Source: Juglans regia (Eukaryota; Streptophyta; Magnoliopsida; Fagales; Juglandaceae). Taken from it: a stretch of 64,000 nt of DNA. The translations under genes were made by a program, and so were the position numbers. Below the pieces are notes generated by a model. It saw nothing but the letters and a program-made list of their open reading frames with translations. It did no database searches and had not been told where the DNA came from. Every line of letters starts with the position of its first letter. Positions within the stretch are counted from its first letter, which is position 1. The stretch covers positions 28,219,527-28,283,526 of the forward strand of contig NC_049903.1 in NCBI RefSeq assembly GCF_001411555.2, in the 5' to 3' direction. Positions 47,949 to 59,900 of this stretch are shown here, in pieces.

Positions 47949-49640
47949 TTAGAATAAAAAAAAATATAAATAATTTTCTGCTATGATAATACTTTTAGTT
48001 GTAATTGACTGATAAAAAAAAGTTTCTCATAATATGCATTGTAAAAATAATGCCTCAAAGAATACAAAATAGATCAATAAAAAAAGTTGAATATGTTTAC
48101 CTCGCTCTATAAAATACATAAACATAGCAAATATCTTCCGTCATCAATCTTTACAAAGGTCGTTGCTACAATGCTATAAGCACATCAACCGACATGGAAA
48201 ACCTGCATTATTAGACAATCCTACAGAACTACAAATTTTTTAAATAATGGAAAAGTATGATTAATCTACAAAAAATATATATAATAAACCTAGAGTTAAT
48301 TAATTAAGGAAAACGTTTGAAGTTCCACATTATCAAGACTATATAATATAAAATGAAATAGAAAGTATGCTTCTAACATAACATACATGTTGATTTCTTG
48401 GGCAGAATACTGCAGTTAGCTTGTCATAACTCCCTTTCATCATCGAAGAATATATGTCGTCAGTTAAAAAGTAATAGTACAAAATTAATCATGTAATCTG
48501 CCATCAAACTATTTACCTTTACCGTCTAAATGAGGAGAATAGGAAACAACAATATCAGTTCCTAATTCAATATTTCTTCATCTCTTTATCTTTGCATCAA
48601 AATGAAAGTCATTCCTAAATAAATGACTAAGACATATAAAGAGTATTTTATACAAAAAAATAATGAGTACAGAATGTCATCTATAGACTTAGAGAGCGTC
48701 TGCCTATTTTGTATCAAAGCTATAGCCACTAAGTCTATCCAATCAAAGTCGGTACATGCCTAAGGCCTCCTCAACAAATCTCAAGGTTTGGAAATTAAAA
48801 TTTAAAACCCGTAAGAAGTGAGAAAGAAATACTAAAAGCTTAATTAATCACATCCAACCAAAAATAATATAATATTTAAAAATATAACATGCAAATAGTA
48901 TATTTAGGATGAAGAAATGTGTAGTAATAAGAGAGGAGGAGATGAGGATAAGAGGAAGCGAGGAGGATAAGAGGAAGAGAGGAGGAGAGGAAGAGTAAAG
49001 GTAGTAAGAGAGGTGGAGAAGAGGAGGAAGATGAGGAGAGGAGTAAAGGAAGAGAGGATGAAGACTGGAAGATAGGAGGAAGAGTGGAGAAAAGGGAGAT
49101 ATGAGGAAGAGTGGTGAGAGAGAGAAAGGAGGAAAGGATGAGAGGAGGAAGAGATGAGGGGAGGATGATAGGAGAAGAGGAGGAGGAAATGAAGAGAGGA
49201 GGAAGAGTGAATGAGAGAAGGAAGGAACAGTGGAGGAGAGAAGTAAGAGAGGAGAAGAGGAAGAAAAGAGGAGAGGAGGAAAAGTAGAGGCGTAGAGGAA
49301 GAGTGGAGGAGGCGCGGAAGAGAGATGGAGGAGAGGAAGAGTGAAGAAAGAGGAAAGGAAGAGAGGAGAAAAAGTGGAGGATGGGAGGAAGAGTGGAGGA
49401 GTGAAGGAAGAGTGGAGGAGGGGCGGAAGAGATGTGGAGGAGAGGAAGAGTGGAGAAAGAAGAAATGAAGAGAGGAATAAAGGGGGAAGGAAGAGCGGAG
49501 GAGAGGAGGAAGATAGAAGAAGAGGTGGAAGAGTGAAGGAGACGAGAAAGAGAGGTGGAGGAGAGGAGGAAGACTAGAGGAGTGGAAGACTGGAGAAGAG
49601 GAGATTTGAGGAAATGAGGAGGAGTAGGAGGAGGGAAAAA
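47949..49640 (+). repeat. Array C unit C8
   Basis: The spacer is about 47949-48917 and the GA tract about 48918-49640. It is the inverted partner of unit B2. Confidence 0.88.
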
Positions 49641-51735
49641 ACTTAGAATAAAAAAAAATATAGAAAATTTTCTGCTATGATAATACTTTTAACAGTAATT
49701 GACTGTTAAAAAAAGTTTCTCATAATATGCATTGCAAAAGTAATGCCTCAAAAAATACAAAATAGATCAATAAAAAAATATGAATACATTTACCTCACTC
49801 TATAAAATACATAAGCATAGCAAGTATCTTCCGTCATCAATCTTTACAAAGTTCGTTGATACAATGCTAAAAGCACATCAACCGGCATAGAAAACCTGCA
49901 TTATTAGATAATCCTAGAGAACTACAAATTTTACAAATAATGGAAAAGTATGATTAATCTACAAAATAAATATTAATAAACCTAGAGTTAATTAAGGAAA
50001 ACATTTGAAGTTCCACATTATCAAGACAATATAACGTAAAATAAAATAGAAAGTTCCTAAAAACAATCCAACAAGAGACATAATGCTTCTAACATACCAT
50101 GCATGTTGATTCCTTGGGCAGAATACCGTAGTTAGCTTGTCATAACTACCATTCATAATCGAAGAATATATGTCATCAGATAAAAAAGTAATAGTACGGA
50201 ATTAATCATGTAATCTGCATCAAACTATTTACATTTGCCGTCTAAATGAGGAGAATAGGAAACGACAATATCAGTACCTAATCCAACCTTTCTTCATCTC
50301 TTTATCTTTGCATCAAAATGAAAGTTATTCTTGAATAAAAGACTAAGACCTATAAAGAGCATTTTATACAAAAAAAAATAATAATAATGAGTACAAAATG
50401 TCATCTATAGACCTAGAGAGCATCTGCCTCCTTTGTATCAAAACTGAAGGCTATAGCCACTAAGTCTATCCAATCAAAGTTGGTACATGCCTAAGATCTA
50501 CAAATCTCAAGGTTTGGAAATTAAAATTTAAAGCCCGTAAAGAGTGAGAAAGAAATACTAAAACTTTAATCACATCTAACCAAAAATAATATAATATTTA
50601 AAAATATAACATGTAAATAGTATATCTAGGATAAATAAAGGTGTAGTAATAAAAGAGGAGGAGAGGGGGAGGAGGAAGAGGAAGAAGAAGTGAGGAGGAG
50701 AAGAGGAAGAGAGGGAGAGTGAAGGTAGTAAGGGAGGTGGAGAAGAGGAGGAAGATGAGGAGATGAGGAAGAGTGGAGGCGGGGGAGATATGAGGAAGAG
50801 TGAAGAGAGGGAGAAATGAGGAAAGGACGAGAGGAGGAAGAGATGATGGGAGGAAGAGAGGTGGAGGAGAGGAGGAAGAGAGGAGACGAGGGGGAAAAGA
50901 GGAAAGGTAGAATAATGGAGGCGTGGAGGAAGAGTGGAGGAGGGGCAGAAGAGAGATGGAGGAGAGGAAGAGTGGAGAAAGAGGAAAGGAAGAGAGGAGA
51001 AAGAGTGGAGGAGAGGAAGAAGAGTGGAAAAGAGAAGGAAAAGAGAGGAAGAATGGAGGTGTGGAGGAAGGGCGAAAGAGAGGATGGAGGAGAGGAAGAG
51101 TGGAGAAAGAGGAAAGGAAGATAGGAGAAGAGGGGGGAAAGGGAGAGAGGAGGAAGAGTGGGAGGAAGAGTGGAGAAGAGGAGGAAGATATGAGAAGAGG
51201 ATGAAGAGTGAAAGAGATGAGGAAGAGAGGAGGAGGATAGTGGAGGGAGGAAGAGAGGTGGAGGAGAGGAGGAAAACTGGAGGAGTGGAAGACTGGAGAA
51301 GAGGAGGAGGAAGAGAAGAGGAGGAAAGGAAGATTGGATGAAAGGAGGTGGAGGAGAGAAAAAACTTATAATAAAAAAAAATATAGAACTGCCTTGATGT
51401 TACTTTTAGTAGTAATTGACTGTTAAAAAAATATTTCTCATAATATGCATTAAATAATGCCTCAAAGATTACAAAATAGATCAATAAGAAAAGATTAATA
51501 CGTTTACCTCGCTCTAAAAAATACATAAATATAGTAAGTATCTTCTGTCATCAATCTTTACAAGTTCGTTGCTACAATGCTAAAAGCACATCAACCGACA
51601 TAGAAAACCTGCATTATTAGACAATCCTAGAGAACTACAAATTTTGCAAATAAAGAAAAAATATGATTAATCTACCAAGAAATATAACAAACATAAAGTT
51701 AATGAAGGAAAACGTTTGAAGTTCCACATTATGAA
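49641..51735 (+). repeat. Array C unit C9 and terminal partial spacer
   Basis: The spacer is about 49641-50640 and the GA tract about 50641-51365. A partial spacer (51366-51735) then joins block U'. It is the inverted partner of unit B1 and its junction with U. Confidence 0.88.
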
Positions 51736-52199
51736 GGAAAAAAGGGTTTAACAACAATGATGAAAGGATTAGAACACTAGTAATCACCAGTTACCCGATA
51801 AATTATCTCTAACATGTTTCACATATGAATTTATCTCTAGAAAATGGAATTAGTTTTTAACTGTATTGCTTCTTTGCATGACTACCTAACGTAAACAAAG
51901 TTCACTGAGCTTAACGAGACACTTCAAAAAATAAAAGTAGGAAATCATCTTTCAAAAATTAAGAGTCTCGTAGGTTTCAACCAGAGGAGGCAAACGGCAA
52001 ATACACTTGCAATTGACACACTTGTGCATGCAGAATATTTGGAGTTAAAAGACCATAAGCCCCCATCCTATTCCAACTTAAGAGGACAATTCCAAGGTGT
52101 CTTACGTGAAGCTAGTAGCCCTATATAAATTCTCAAGCATACAGAATTATCCTACCAGATGAGGTCATGCACAATTACTAACACTAGGTGTTTATTTGA

Positions 52200-54083
52200 G
52201 CAGTTGGTTTGATATGATGTACACTAATAGAAAAGTCGTTGCCTCTCGGATCAGGTTCTTCTATTAAAACCACAAAGAATTGAAAGCAAAAATGAAAATC
52301 AATTTACCCTTACGAAGCCTGCCAATATTAAAAAATTAAAGCAATAACAAAGGAAAATCACACGTCCTTATTATTACGTTAATATACCAACTCAAAAGTC
52401 ATTAGAGACAACAAACCTGAAGAAAGAGATCTGTTATGGTATTGTAATCAACTCGACAACCTCCCTCCATTTGAGACATCATTACCGCAAAGTTAACAGC
52501 TCCCTACATTCCAAAAGTAAGTATTAGCTTCATGGTTCCAGAAAGAAAAGGTCCGTGATGGGTAAATATTAAGTTGATTAAACATCGTTCAAAGATTTTG
52601 TTTTTAAAAGCAAAATATGGTTTCAAGATTTTCTCCTTATCCAAAAAATAATACTTTTACACTACAACACAATTATTCAGAAAAAGGTAAATGGAAAACA
52701 TATGAAAGGAAAAGTTTTGGCTCCAAGAGGATTTCTTATTTGCTCAAGTTTCAACTCGTTTGTTTTCACAAATGAGATGAGTTGAGATTAAAGCTTAAAG
52801 TTTAAAATTGAATAAAATATTGTTAGAATATATTTTTTTAATATTATTTTTATTTTGGACTTTGAAAAAGTTGAATTGTTTATTTTATTTTGTGTGTGAA
52901 TTTGAAAAAATTGTAATGATTAGATGAGATTAGATGAAATGAGGTGAAAAGAGTTGTAAACTAGTAAGTACTAAAACAACAAAACAAACAAACACAGAGA
53001 TATAGTCCAATACCTGAGGATCTGAACGAAGGAATAGTTAATCTGGACTGTACCCATCCTAAAGGAATAAAGAAACAATGAAATGATCAGACCATGAATT
53101 AAGTATACAAAAATAAATGATAAATAATATAATAATAACAGTAATGCAATCAATCACAATAGCAACAATGATTAAAAGAAAAAGATATCTTCACCTGTTT
53201 TGAATATATCAAAATTTTATCAAAACCCGTCTGTTCAGCAAAAGGAGCAATGACTTTTGGAGTTGCTTTGGCTTTAATGTATATTTTCTATGCGAGATCA
53301 TTATCCAGTCTTCAATGGAACAGAATAGTATGAACACAACAAAAATAAATTAATTAATTCAAATACGGCAGCATTGGGATAAAGTAAATGAGTAAATAAA
53401 TTCGTTTCAGAAGTGTTTTTCATATATTTGAATCTCAAATTGCACATCAAACCATCACGAGATCCCGTAGTTCCTCACTGCATTCCAGCTTATCCTCTGC
53501 CAACCAATTCTCCAAAAGATTCTTTTTGTTTTGGTTCACAACAAGGGGTGATAATTCCAACGACTCAAAAGAATTGAGCTTTCCTTTTGTCATAAGTGTC
53601 CCGAAATACTGCAACAGAGGTGGCGTCTGCCCAGCCTGGACAGGAACACTCAAAAACAGAGCAAGATACCAACTTTATATGCCAAGGCTCTTACAAGAAA
53701 TGTTCCATTCAGGAAGGAAACATGAACAAAAAACTCTTGGCAGATACCAATAACACCTGTCCATGCCTATTGATTGCATAAAAAACCTCCCACTGGTGAA
53801 GCTGCTGTCAAAAATATTGGATCTGGACAGATTCTATTTCTATAAATTGCAGTAGCGGTCAAGTCATAAACAAATAATAGCCCAAGCTTGGTGATCACGT
53901 AGATCAAACTGGATTTGTGGGATATCTGTGAATTAAAAAATTCATGACTATCAATTTTGCAGCATTTTACTGAAACAAGTACCAAAAATTAGCAACTTTG
54001 ATACCTGCATTGCAACTGGAAAGCCTTCGGCAAAATCTGGGGGAACAAAAGATCTGCTTGTTTCTTTGTAAAAGAAGGCTTCC
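52200..54083 (-). pseudogene. Clathrin heavy chain pseudogene, right copy
   Basis: Inverted partner of 15723-17545 and slightly more complete. Minus-strand exon-like blocks: 54083-54005 (79 nt), 53925-53767 ([20 protein letters not shown] through [12 protein letters not shown], then a stop where the family continues), about 53648-53447 ([18 protein letters not shown]), about 53309-53195 (with the same internal TAG), 53058-53014 (with the same TAA), 52503-52417 ([15 protein letters not shown]) and about 52262-52200. The shared stops show that the gene fragment was already dead before the inverted duplication. It encoded part of the vesicle-coat clathrin heavy chain. Confidence 0.9.
52738..52965. 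mobile_element. MITE-like sequence in clathrin intron, right copy
   Basis: Inverted copy of 16779-16990. Read on + it begins AACTCGTTTGTTTTCACAAA and contains GAGATGAGTTGAGATT, words shared with the MITE family at 42939-43913. Ends not defined. Confidence 0.5.
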
Positions 54084-54917
54084 CTACCATAAAAAATGCA
54101 AATTCATATAGTTATTAAGGATGCAAGGAAAGGGGAAAAAAAAAATTGTTGGCAGGATGCAAGAAAGTTGCAGAAATAGAAAATGTGAATACATATTAAT
54201 GATAACCATAACTTCTGTAAACTAATACTCTGCCTCCTGGGCTCCATTCTATAAATTAATACAGTCTACCTCCAGGAATCCCACTTGATACCAGAAATGT
54301 TTATGAATCTCAAGCTCTTACTTGCTATAGCCATAAATTCAAATACCATCTTGGCAAACCTAAAACATAGCAAAAATTTAGACTACTTACTCCAAGTCCA
54401 ACTTATACAAAACTTCTAAACAATAGCTTTGAAAGTATAACCATGTGAAACCAGCATTCATTTATATTTTCCATAATTTTTCTCACCTCCACTATGATTT
54501 CATAATTTGCAACACATAGCCGCACCTGCCCTGACCTTTTTTATTTTTTTCTAAGTTGTCTGGGCAATTTTTTCTTTCTTATTTTTTTACAATTGATCTT
54601 CTAGTGTAGGGCCTAGGCGATGTGTGGAGACCCAGTCCATCAGATTTGATTCAATTTATAATGAGTTTTACAACCAAGATACCTATTTCCAGCTTGCATG
54701 ACAGAAAACCAAATCCATAACTGACTTTACATACATATATAAAGAACAAAAATTTCTCTGGATCAGAGAAATCTATAGGTATGTATATGGAATTTGGAAT
54801 TTGGAATATGGTAGGTAAAACCTATTCCAACCCATGTATACATTCGGTTATATCAATGTTGATTTCTAAACATAGCTCTTCACCACTCCATGGAAACAGC
54901 ACACGAAGAACATATCA

Positions 54918-55229
54918 TAAGTCATTTTACGGAAACCAGAACATTGAATAGACAGAGAAAATGAAGGCATTACTAGACAATTCTACCTATATCACTAAAA
55001 ACAAAAGGAAGAGCAAACAACCAAAAGGTAATTAGAAAGAAATAGCAAGTTCACCTGGCTGGCACCATAGACCAAGATAGCTTATAAGGTGTTATCAGAA
55101 CGACAGGCAAAAGAGAGAGCGATTAAATTCATCAAGAATTTGGATAACAAACACAAGTAGAGTAACACCCCGATTCCAGAGCCCTCCATGGCATGGTTCT
55201 AAACTGAAGTAACAACAGTCCCCACCCTC
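54918..55229. other. Intergenic or intronic sequence
   Basis: Single-copy sequence beyond the inverted duplication. No gene, repeat or RNA was recognised. Confidence 0.5.
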
Positions 55230-55349
55230 TCAAATTCGAGCACCAACATGCTCCACGACAAGCCTTAAAATTGATAGATTGATTGATTTAAAAAAAGAAA
55301 AAAAATGATTTAAATTCAAACGATTCGTAGGTAAAAGGCTGCTAGCAAC

Positions 55350-55803
55350 TAGAGGATACGGGACATGCCTTCGATGATCACCCTGAGCATCAATAATAAT
55401 GTAGCGAAAAAACTGCCAAGTGGCCGGCCTTAAGGTTTCCTTCACAGCCATTACAGTTGCCGTCTTTCTTGGGCCCAAAGCTAAAAGACTTGAGTATATA
55501 ATAAATAAATAAAATAATGAACTCAAAAATCAATGATAAAGATAAACGAAATTACAGAAGATTTGGTATTCAAAAGATTTTACACGAGGGAGTTAGGACC
55601 TTTTGTCTTCTCACTCGAGCAACAAGCGAAAAGAGAGCAGGGCAACGTTTGGGATCAGGTCCAATTGTGAATCTCTTAGCCGAATCAATGAAAATCCCTT
55701 CGGCGAAGAATACAAATCGAACCAGCAACAGATTTACTACAATGCTTAATGTTCGGATCATCGGATGCGTCTTGATCGCCGCGAAAACCACCCTTCTCTC
55801 CAT
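55350..55803 (-). CDS. Possible 5' part of an unrecognised gene
   Basis: An ATG at 55803 on the minus strand opens a 77-codon frame (to 55570) beginning MERRVVFAAIKTHPMIRTLS. It has a hydrophobic stretch (SIVVNLLLVRFVFFAEGIFI) that could be a signal anchor, then FTIGPDPKRCPALFSLVARV. After a possible intron, a second open stretch (about 55499-55350) starts after TACTCAAG and reads LALGPRKTATVMAVKETLRP and IIIDAQGDHRRHVPYPL. Base composition is more gene-like than the surroundings. I do not recognise the family. It may be a real first exon pair whose downstream part was displaced by the inverted duplication, or a pseudogene. Confidence 0.35.
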
Positions 55804-56367
55804 TGAAGCATGAGCCACCACCACTCTCTCGAATGGCTACCAGTTTGTGTGCGGAATCCTGGAATAGTAAATATACAGGCGTGTGTGTGTATATATATAT
55901 ATCGCATGCGTGAACGTGGGAGGGGAAAGGGGGGGACGTCTGTATCTTCTCGTGTTCTTTCATCACTAGAAAATTACAACGGCTATTTTTTGGATTTTGT
56001 TTAAAATTCAAATTAAAACCACGGTAACTTGCTTTATTAGAGCATTCTCGTTGTATTATGCAGAGGCAAATGTAAAATTTAAATAATATTATTTTGTATT
56101 TTGTCATTTTATTCGAAACTTATTCTCACTCCTACGTTAAATTATCCCTTATTTAATTAAAATAACAATAAAATATTATCAATTTAATAAATTTTTTAAA
56201 ATAATAGTGAGTCCGCCTTTTTATATCCCCATTCTTCCTAACTCTCTCTCTCTATCTCTACATTGTACCCTTTGTTCTCTGTTTGTGTTCCAAGAAAATC
56301 AAAAAGTAAAAACATTGTATTCTTCCTAACTCTCTTTCTTTGTTTTGTTTGTTTTTTTAAAGCTTTG
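55804..56367. other. AT-rich upstream sequence
   Basis: Contains a (GT)5(AT)6 microsatellite at 55881-55902, a CT-rich microsatellite near 56240-56262, and otherwise AT-rich DNA with no recognised gene. It could include the promoter of the minus-strand fragment below it. Confidence 0.5.
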
Positions 56368-56483
56368 TGTTATGAACTTACCAGGTAGAACTCACTCTTA
56401 AAAATCGGCTTACAATGGAAGGGTGTCTGGAGACTTATTAACCACCAACCAATCTCATACTTAGTCGATGTGGTATCCTAACA
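56368..56483 (+). repeat. TRIM terminal repeat, left
   Basis: 116 bp, starts TGTTATGAAC, ends TCCTAACA. Confidence 0.78.
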
Positions 56484-56634
56484 ACCACCATGCTCCGCAG
56501 CTACCAACCGACATCCACGGCGGTCCCAAGGCTCACACGGACTGGCTGTGCTCTAAGTCTTTCTTAACTCCGGACGAACACTGTCACGCTAACATTACCC
56601 CCATGCCGCATAAGTGCAATTGTGCAAACATGAA

Positions 56635-56639
56635 CTGCA
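56635..56639. repeat. Target-site duplication, left (Copia)
   Basis: CTGCA, identical to 61517-61521. Confidence 0.92.
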
Positions 56640-56913
56640 TGTTAGACAGATAAGTCAAAAATCAAATACTCCCGAAGATCACTCTCCACAAGATCAAGAG
56701 TTGCTATTACTCAATGTTTATCATCTACAACAACTTCACCCTTATCATCTGCAACAACTCCATCTGTTATGCCTCCTAATATGTAGGAATATTTGAATTG
56801 TATATATCCACTGATGTAATTCAAACTACAACACTCACTGATTGTAAATCTATATAAAGAGTTTAATACACACGGCTGTGTATTCAAGCCAGCCTATTCT
56901 TTAAACATTTGCA
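56640..56913 (+). repeat. Copia 5' LTR
   Basis: 274 bp, begins TGTTAGACAG and ends ATTTGCA. It carries a TATATAAA box at 56851-56858, the likely start of element transcription about 30 bp downstream. Confidence 0.93.
56851..56858 (+). promoter_or_regulatory. TATA box of the Copia 5' LTR
   Basis: TATATAAA inside the LTR. The same box is at 61454-61461 in the 3' LTR. Confidence 0.7.
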
Positions 56914-56925
56914 TGGTATCAGAGC
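56914..56925 (+). other. Copia primer-binding site
   Basis: TGGTATCAGAGC directly follows the 5' LTR; it is complementary to the 3' end of initiator methionine tRNA, the usual primer of plant Copia elements. Confidence 0.92.
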
Positions 56926-56967
56926 AATTCTGCTCACGCAATTCTTGATCCTTCCTCATTCAATACA

Positions 56968-59900
56968 ATGGCTTCCTCTTACTCAAATTCCACTGCTGTT
57001 TTTATTGCCCCAAATCTCAACCAACTGGTTTCAGCCAAACTAGATGGATCAAACTATCTAATTTGGTTGTCTCAAATGGTTCCTATTCTAAAAAGTAATA
57101 ATCTGATGGGTTTCGTGGATGGTTCCGAACCGTGCCCATCACAATTTTTACTTGATGATCAAGGGAAACTCACTACTGAAATCAACCCTCAGTACACTCT
57201 TTGGCACAAAAAGGATCAGTTTGTGCTAGGATGGATTAATGCCACCTTATCCAACAAAGTAGCTCCATCAGTGTTTGGTATCACATCTGCCAAACCTGCT
57301 TGGAGTACATTGGAAAATAAATTTGCCTCTAGATCCCGATCTCGTTTTAGTCATCTAAAACGCAAACTACAAGCCTTAACTCAGGGCTCACGTAGTTGTT
57401 CCACTTACCTTGATAAGGCCAAAGAAATAGCAGCCGAACTAAGTGCTGCTGGTAAGATTGTTGATGGCAATGATCTTATTACTTATGTAACTCATGGTCT
57501 AAGTCCTATCTACCTACCATTCATGACTTCACTTTCTCTTGCCACCCGAGATCACCCTCTTTCCTTTGATGATTTTCAAACTGAACTCCTGTCAAATGAG
57601 CTTCTCTTGGAATCTCAATCCAAATCCATTCTTCCAGATATAAACAACGTTGCTCTGTTTGCACCTAAACAGAATCAACAACCTTTTAACGGCAAGTCAA
57701 AATATCATCACAGGCCTAACACACATTTTGCTTCTGGCAATCAATCCTCACATTTTTCTCATCACCGCAGCAAACAACCATTTCGTGCAGCCCCAACCCA
57801 GCAACCATACACATCTCCAACTCCGTCTCCCAAACCTTCCCAAAATTTTTCTTCTCCTCGTTCTCCTTGTCAGATCTGTGGCCGGTCCAGTCATCGTGCA
57901 CTTGACTGCTTTCATCGCATGGATTATGCCTATCAAGGGAGACATCCTCCTGCCCAACTAGCAGCAATGGTGGCTCATGTCAATTCTGAACATGAGAATG
58001 AACCTTGGTTTGCAGATAGCGGGGCAAATCAACATATTACAGGCTCTCTTGAGCAACTTACTCTTTCACAACCATACACAGGACAAGAGCATGTAGCAGT
58101 TGGTAATGGTCAACGTTTAAATATTGCACACACTGGTAATGCCACATTTCATACATCCACTCGTCAATTCCAACTCAATCGTGCCTTACACTGTCCTCAA
58201 GCCTCTACTAACCTCCTTTCCATTAATCAATTCTGCATAGACAACAATTGTTTCTTCATTTTAACTGATTCTCATTTTTTTGTAAATGTCACAATGACAG
58301 GGAAGACACTACTCGGAGGCAGGAGTGAAGGTGGTCTATATCCATTTCCGAAGCAGTCAAAATCTCTCAATAAACCACATGCCTTAGCTGCTGTGTCTGG
58401 AGTGAAAGCACCACTTATCATTTGGCATTCTAGACTAGGCCATGCTTCTCTTCCAATTGTATCTCAAGTTTTAAATAAACATAATTTGTCTGTTCAAGGT
58501 TTAGCTAGAAAAATGGAATTTTGTAACTCATGTCAACTCGGCAAAGGGAAACAACTTCCTTTTTCTATGTCAAATCGTGTCTCTACATTTCTCTTAGAAT
58601 TAATTCACTCAGACGTCTAGTCATGTTCTACTAACTCTATGAGTGGTTGCAAATATTATGTGCTCTTCATTGATGATTACTCTAGATTCACTTGGTTCTA
58701 TCCTCTCCAAAATAAATTAGATGTTTATACATGCTTTGTTAAATTCAAGACTTTGGTTGAAAATCATTTCTCTTGCAAAATAAAACAGTTTCAATCCGAT
58801 GGTGGAGGGGAATATAACTCACATCATTTTAAATCCTACCTTACCAACAATGTTATCATTCATCGTATCAGTTGTCCCCATACACCTCAACAAAATGGGG
58901 TGTCCGAACGTAAACACCGTCATATTGTAGAGATAGGATTATCCTTCTTAGCCGAGTCTCACTTGCCATCAACCTTTTGGGTAGATGCTTTTCTAACATC
59001 CATTTTTATCATCAATCGGCTCCCTACTCCAATTCTAGAACATCAAAGTCCACATTTCAAACTTTATGGAAAGCTACCAGATTATACTCAACTTCGCACG
59101 TTCGGGTGTGCATGCTTTCCTCTTCTTCGACCTTATAATTCTCACAAATTAATGTTCCGTTCTAAACAATGCATATTTTTGGGCTATAGTGCAAATCATC
59201 TTGGTTATAGATGCATGGATCCTGTCACTCAAAAGGTTTTCATCTCCAGGCATGTTGTTTTTAATGAGAGTACTTTTCCTGCTAAGAATGGATTGCAACC
59301 ACCTGCACCTCTACCAGTGGTCTCTTCCCCAGGTATAATTCTTTCTCCTCCCTCATTTTCAATTCCTACAAGCCTTCCCAATACGTCTGTTTCTCAAAGC
59401 CCACATTCTACTACCTCATATCCTTACCTAGCTCCTGAGCCTCGTGAATCACCTTCTTCACCCGATCCAATCTCCTCTCCCATAACTCCAGCTAGTACAT
59501 CCACCCTATCACCTACCTCCAATCCCCCTCAAATTCCACCACCTATTACCATATCCAATGAATCTCTTCCCTCCCATCAAATGATCACACGGTCTCAAAC
59601 AGGTTCCTTAAAACCCAGAGATTTCTCTGACTTTCATTTATACTCTACCAAATATCCACTACATGCATTATCTAGTGTTGCAGTCCCACTTGAACCCTGC
59701 TCTTACCGACAAGCTGCTCTCTTACCAGAATGGTGTGCTGCTATGAAGGAGGAATATGATGCTCTTATGGCTAACCATACATGGACACTCTGTCCTAGGC
59801 CCATAAACCACAATGTCGTTGGCAACAAATGGGTTTATAAGACCAAACAAACTTCCACAAGTGTAGTAGAGCGCCTTAAGGCTCGGTTAGTTGCCTTGGG

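Larger units (their letters stand above)
37463..51735 (+). repeat. Satellite array C, polypurine on + strand
   Basis: The same compound family and orientation as array A. Nine GA tracts alternate with AT-rich spacers. The first units are short and degenerate, the last ones are near-identical inverted partners of array B units B1-B4. Within the array, 41.2-44.9 kb is also a direct, more diverged copy of 48.4-51.5 kb, so there are higher-order duplications. The right border with block U' lies within CGTTTGAAGTTCCACATTAT. Confidence 0.93.
45133..54917 (-). repeat. Right arm of large inverted duplication
   Basis: Inverted copy of 14897-25368, covering array C units C6 (part) to C9 and block U'. 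The outer end is sharp: similarity stops just beyond GAAGAACATATC at about 54917. On the left side the corresponding point abuts polypurine satellite, here it abuts single-copy sequence. Confidence 0.9.

Noticed and set aside
1..51735. Regularly spaced repeats as a possible CRISPR array
   Set aside because: Units are 1.4-2.4 kb, plant-type DNA, with no short direct repeats separated by unique spacers.
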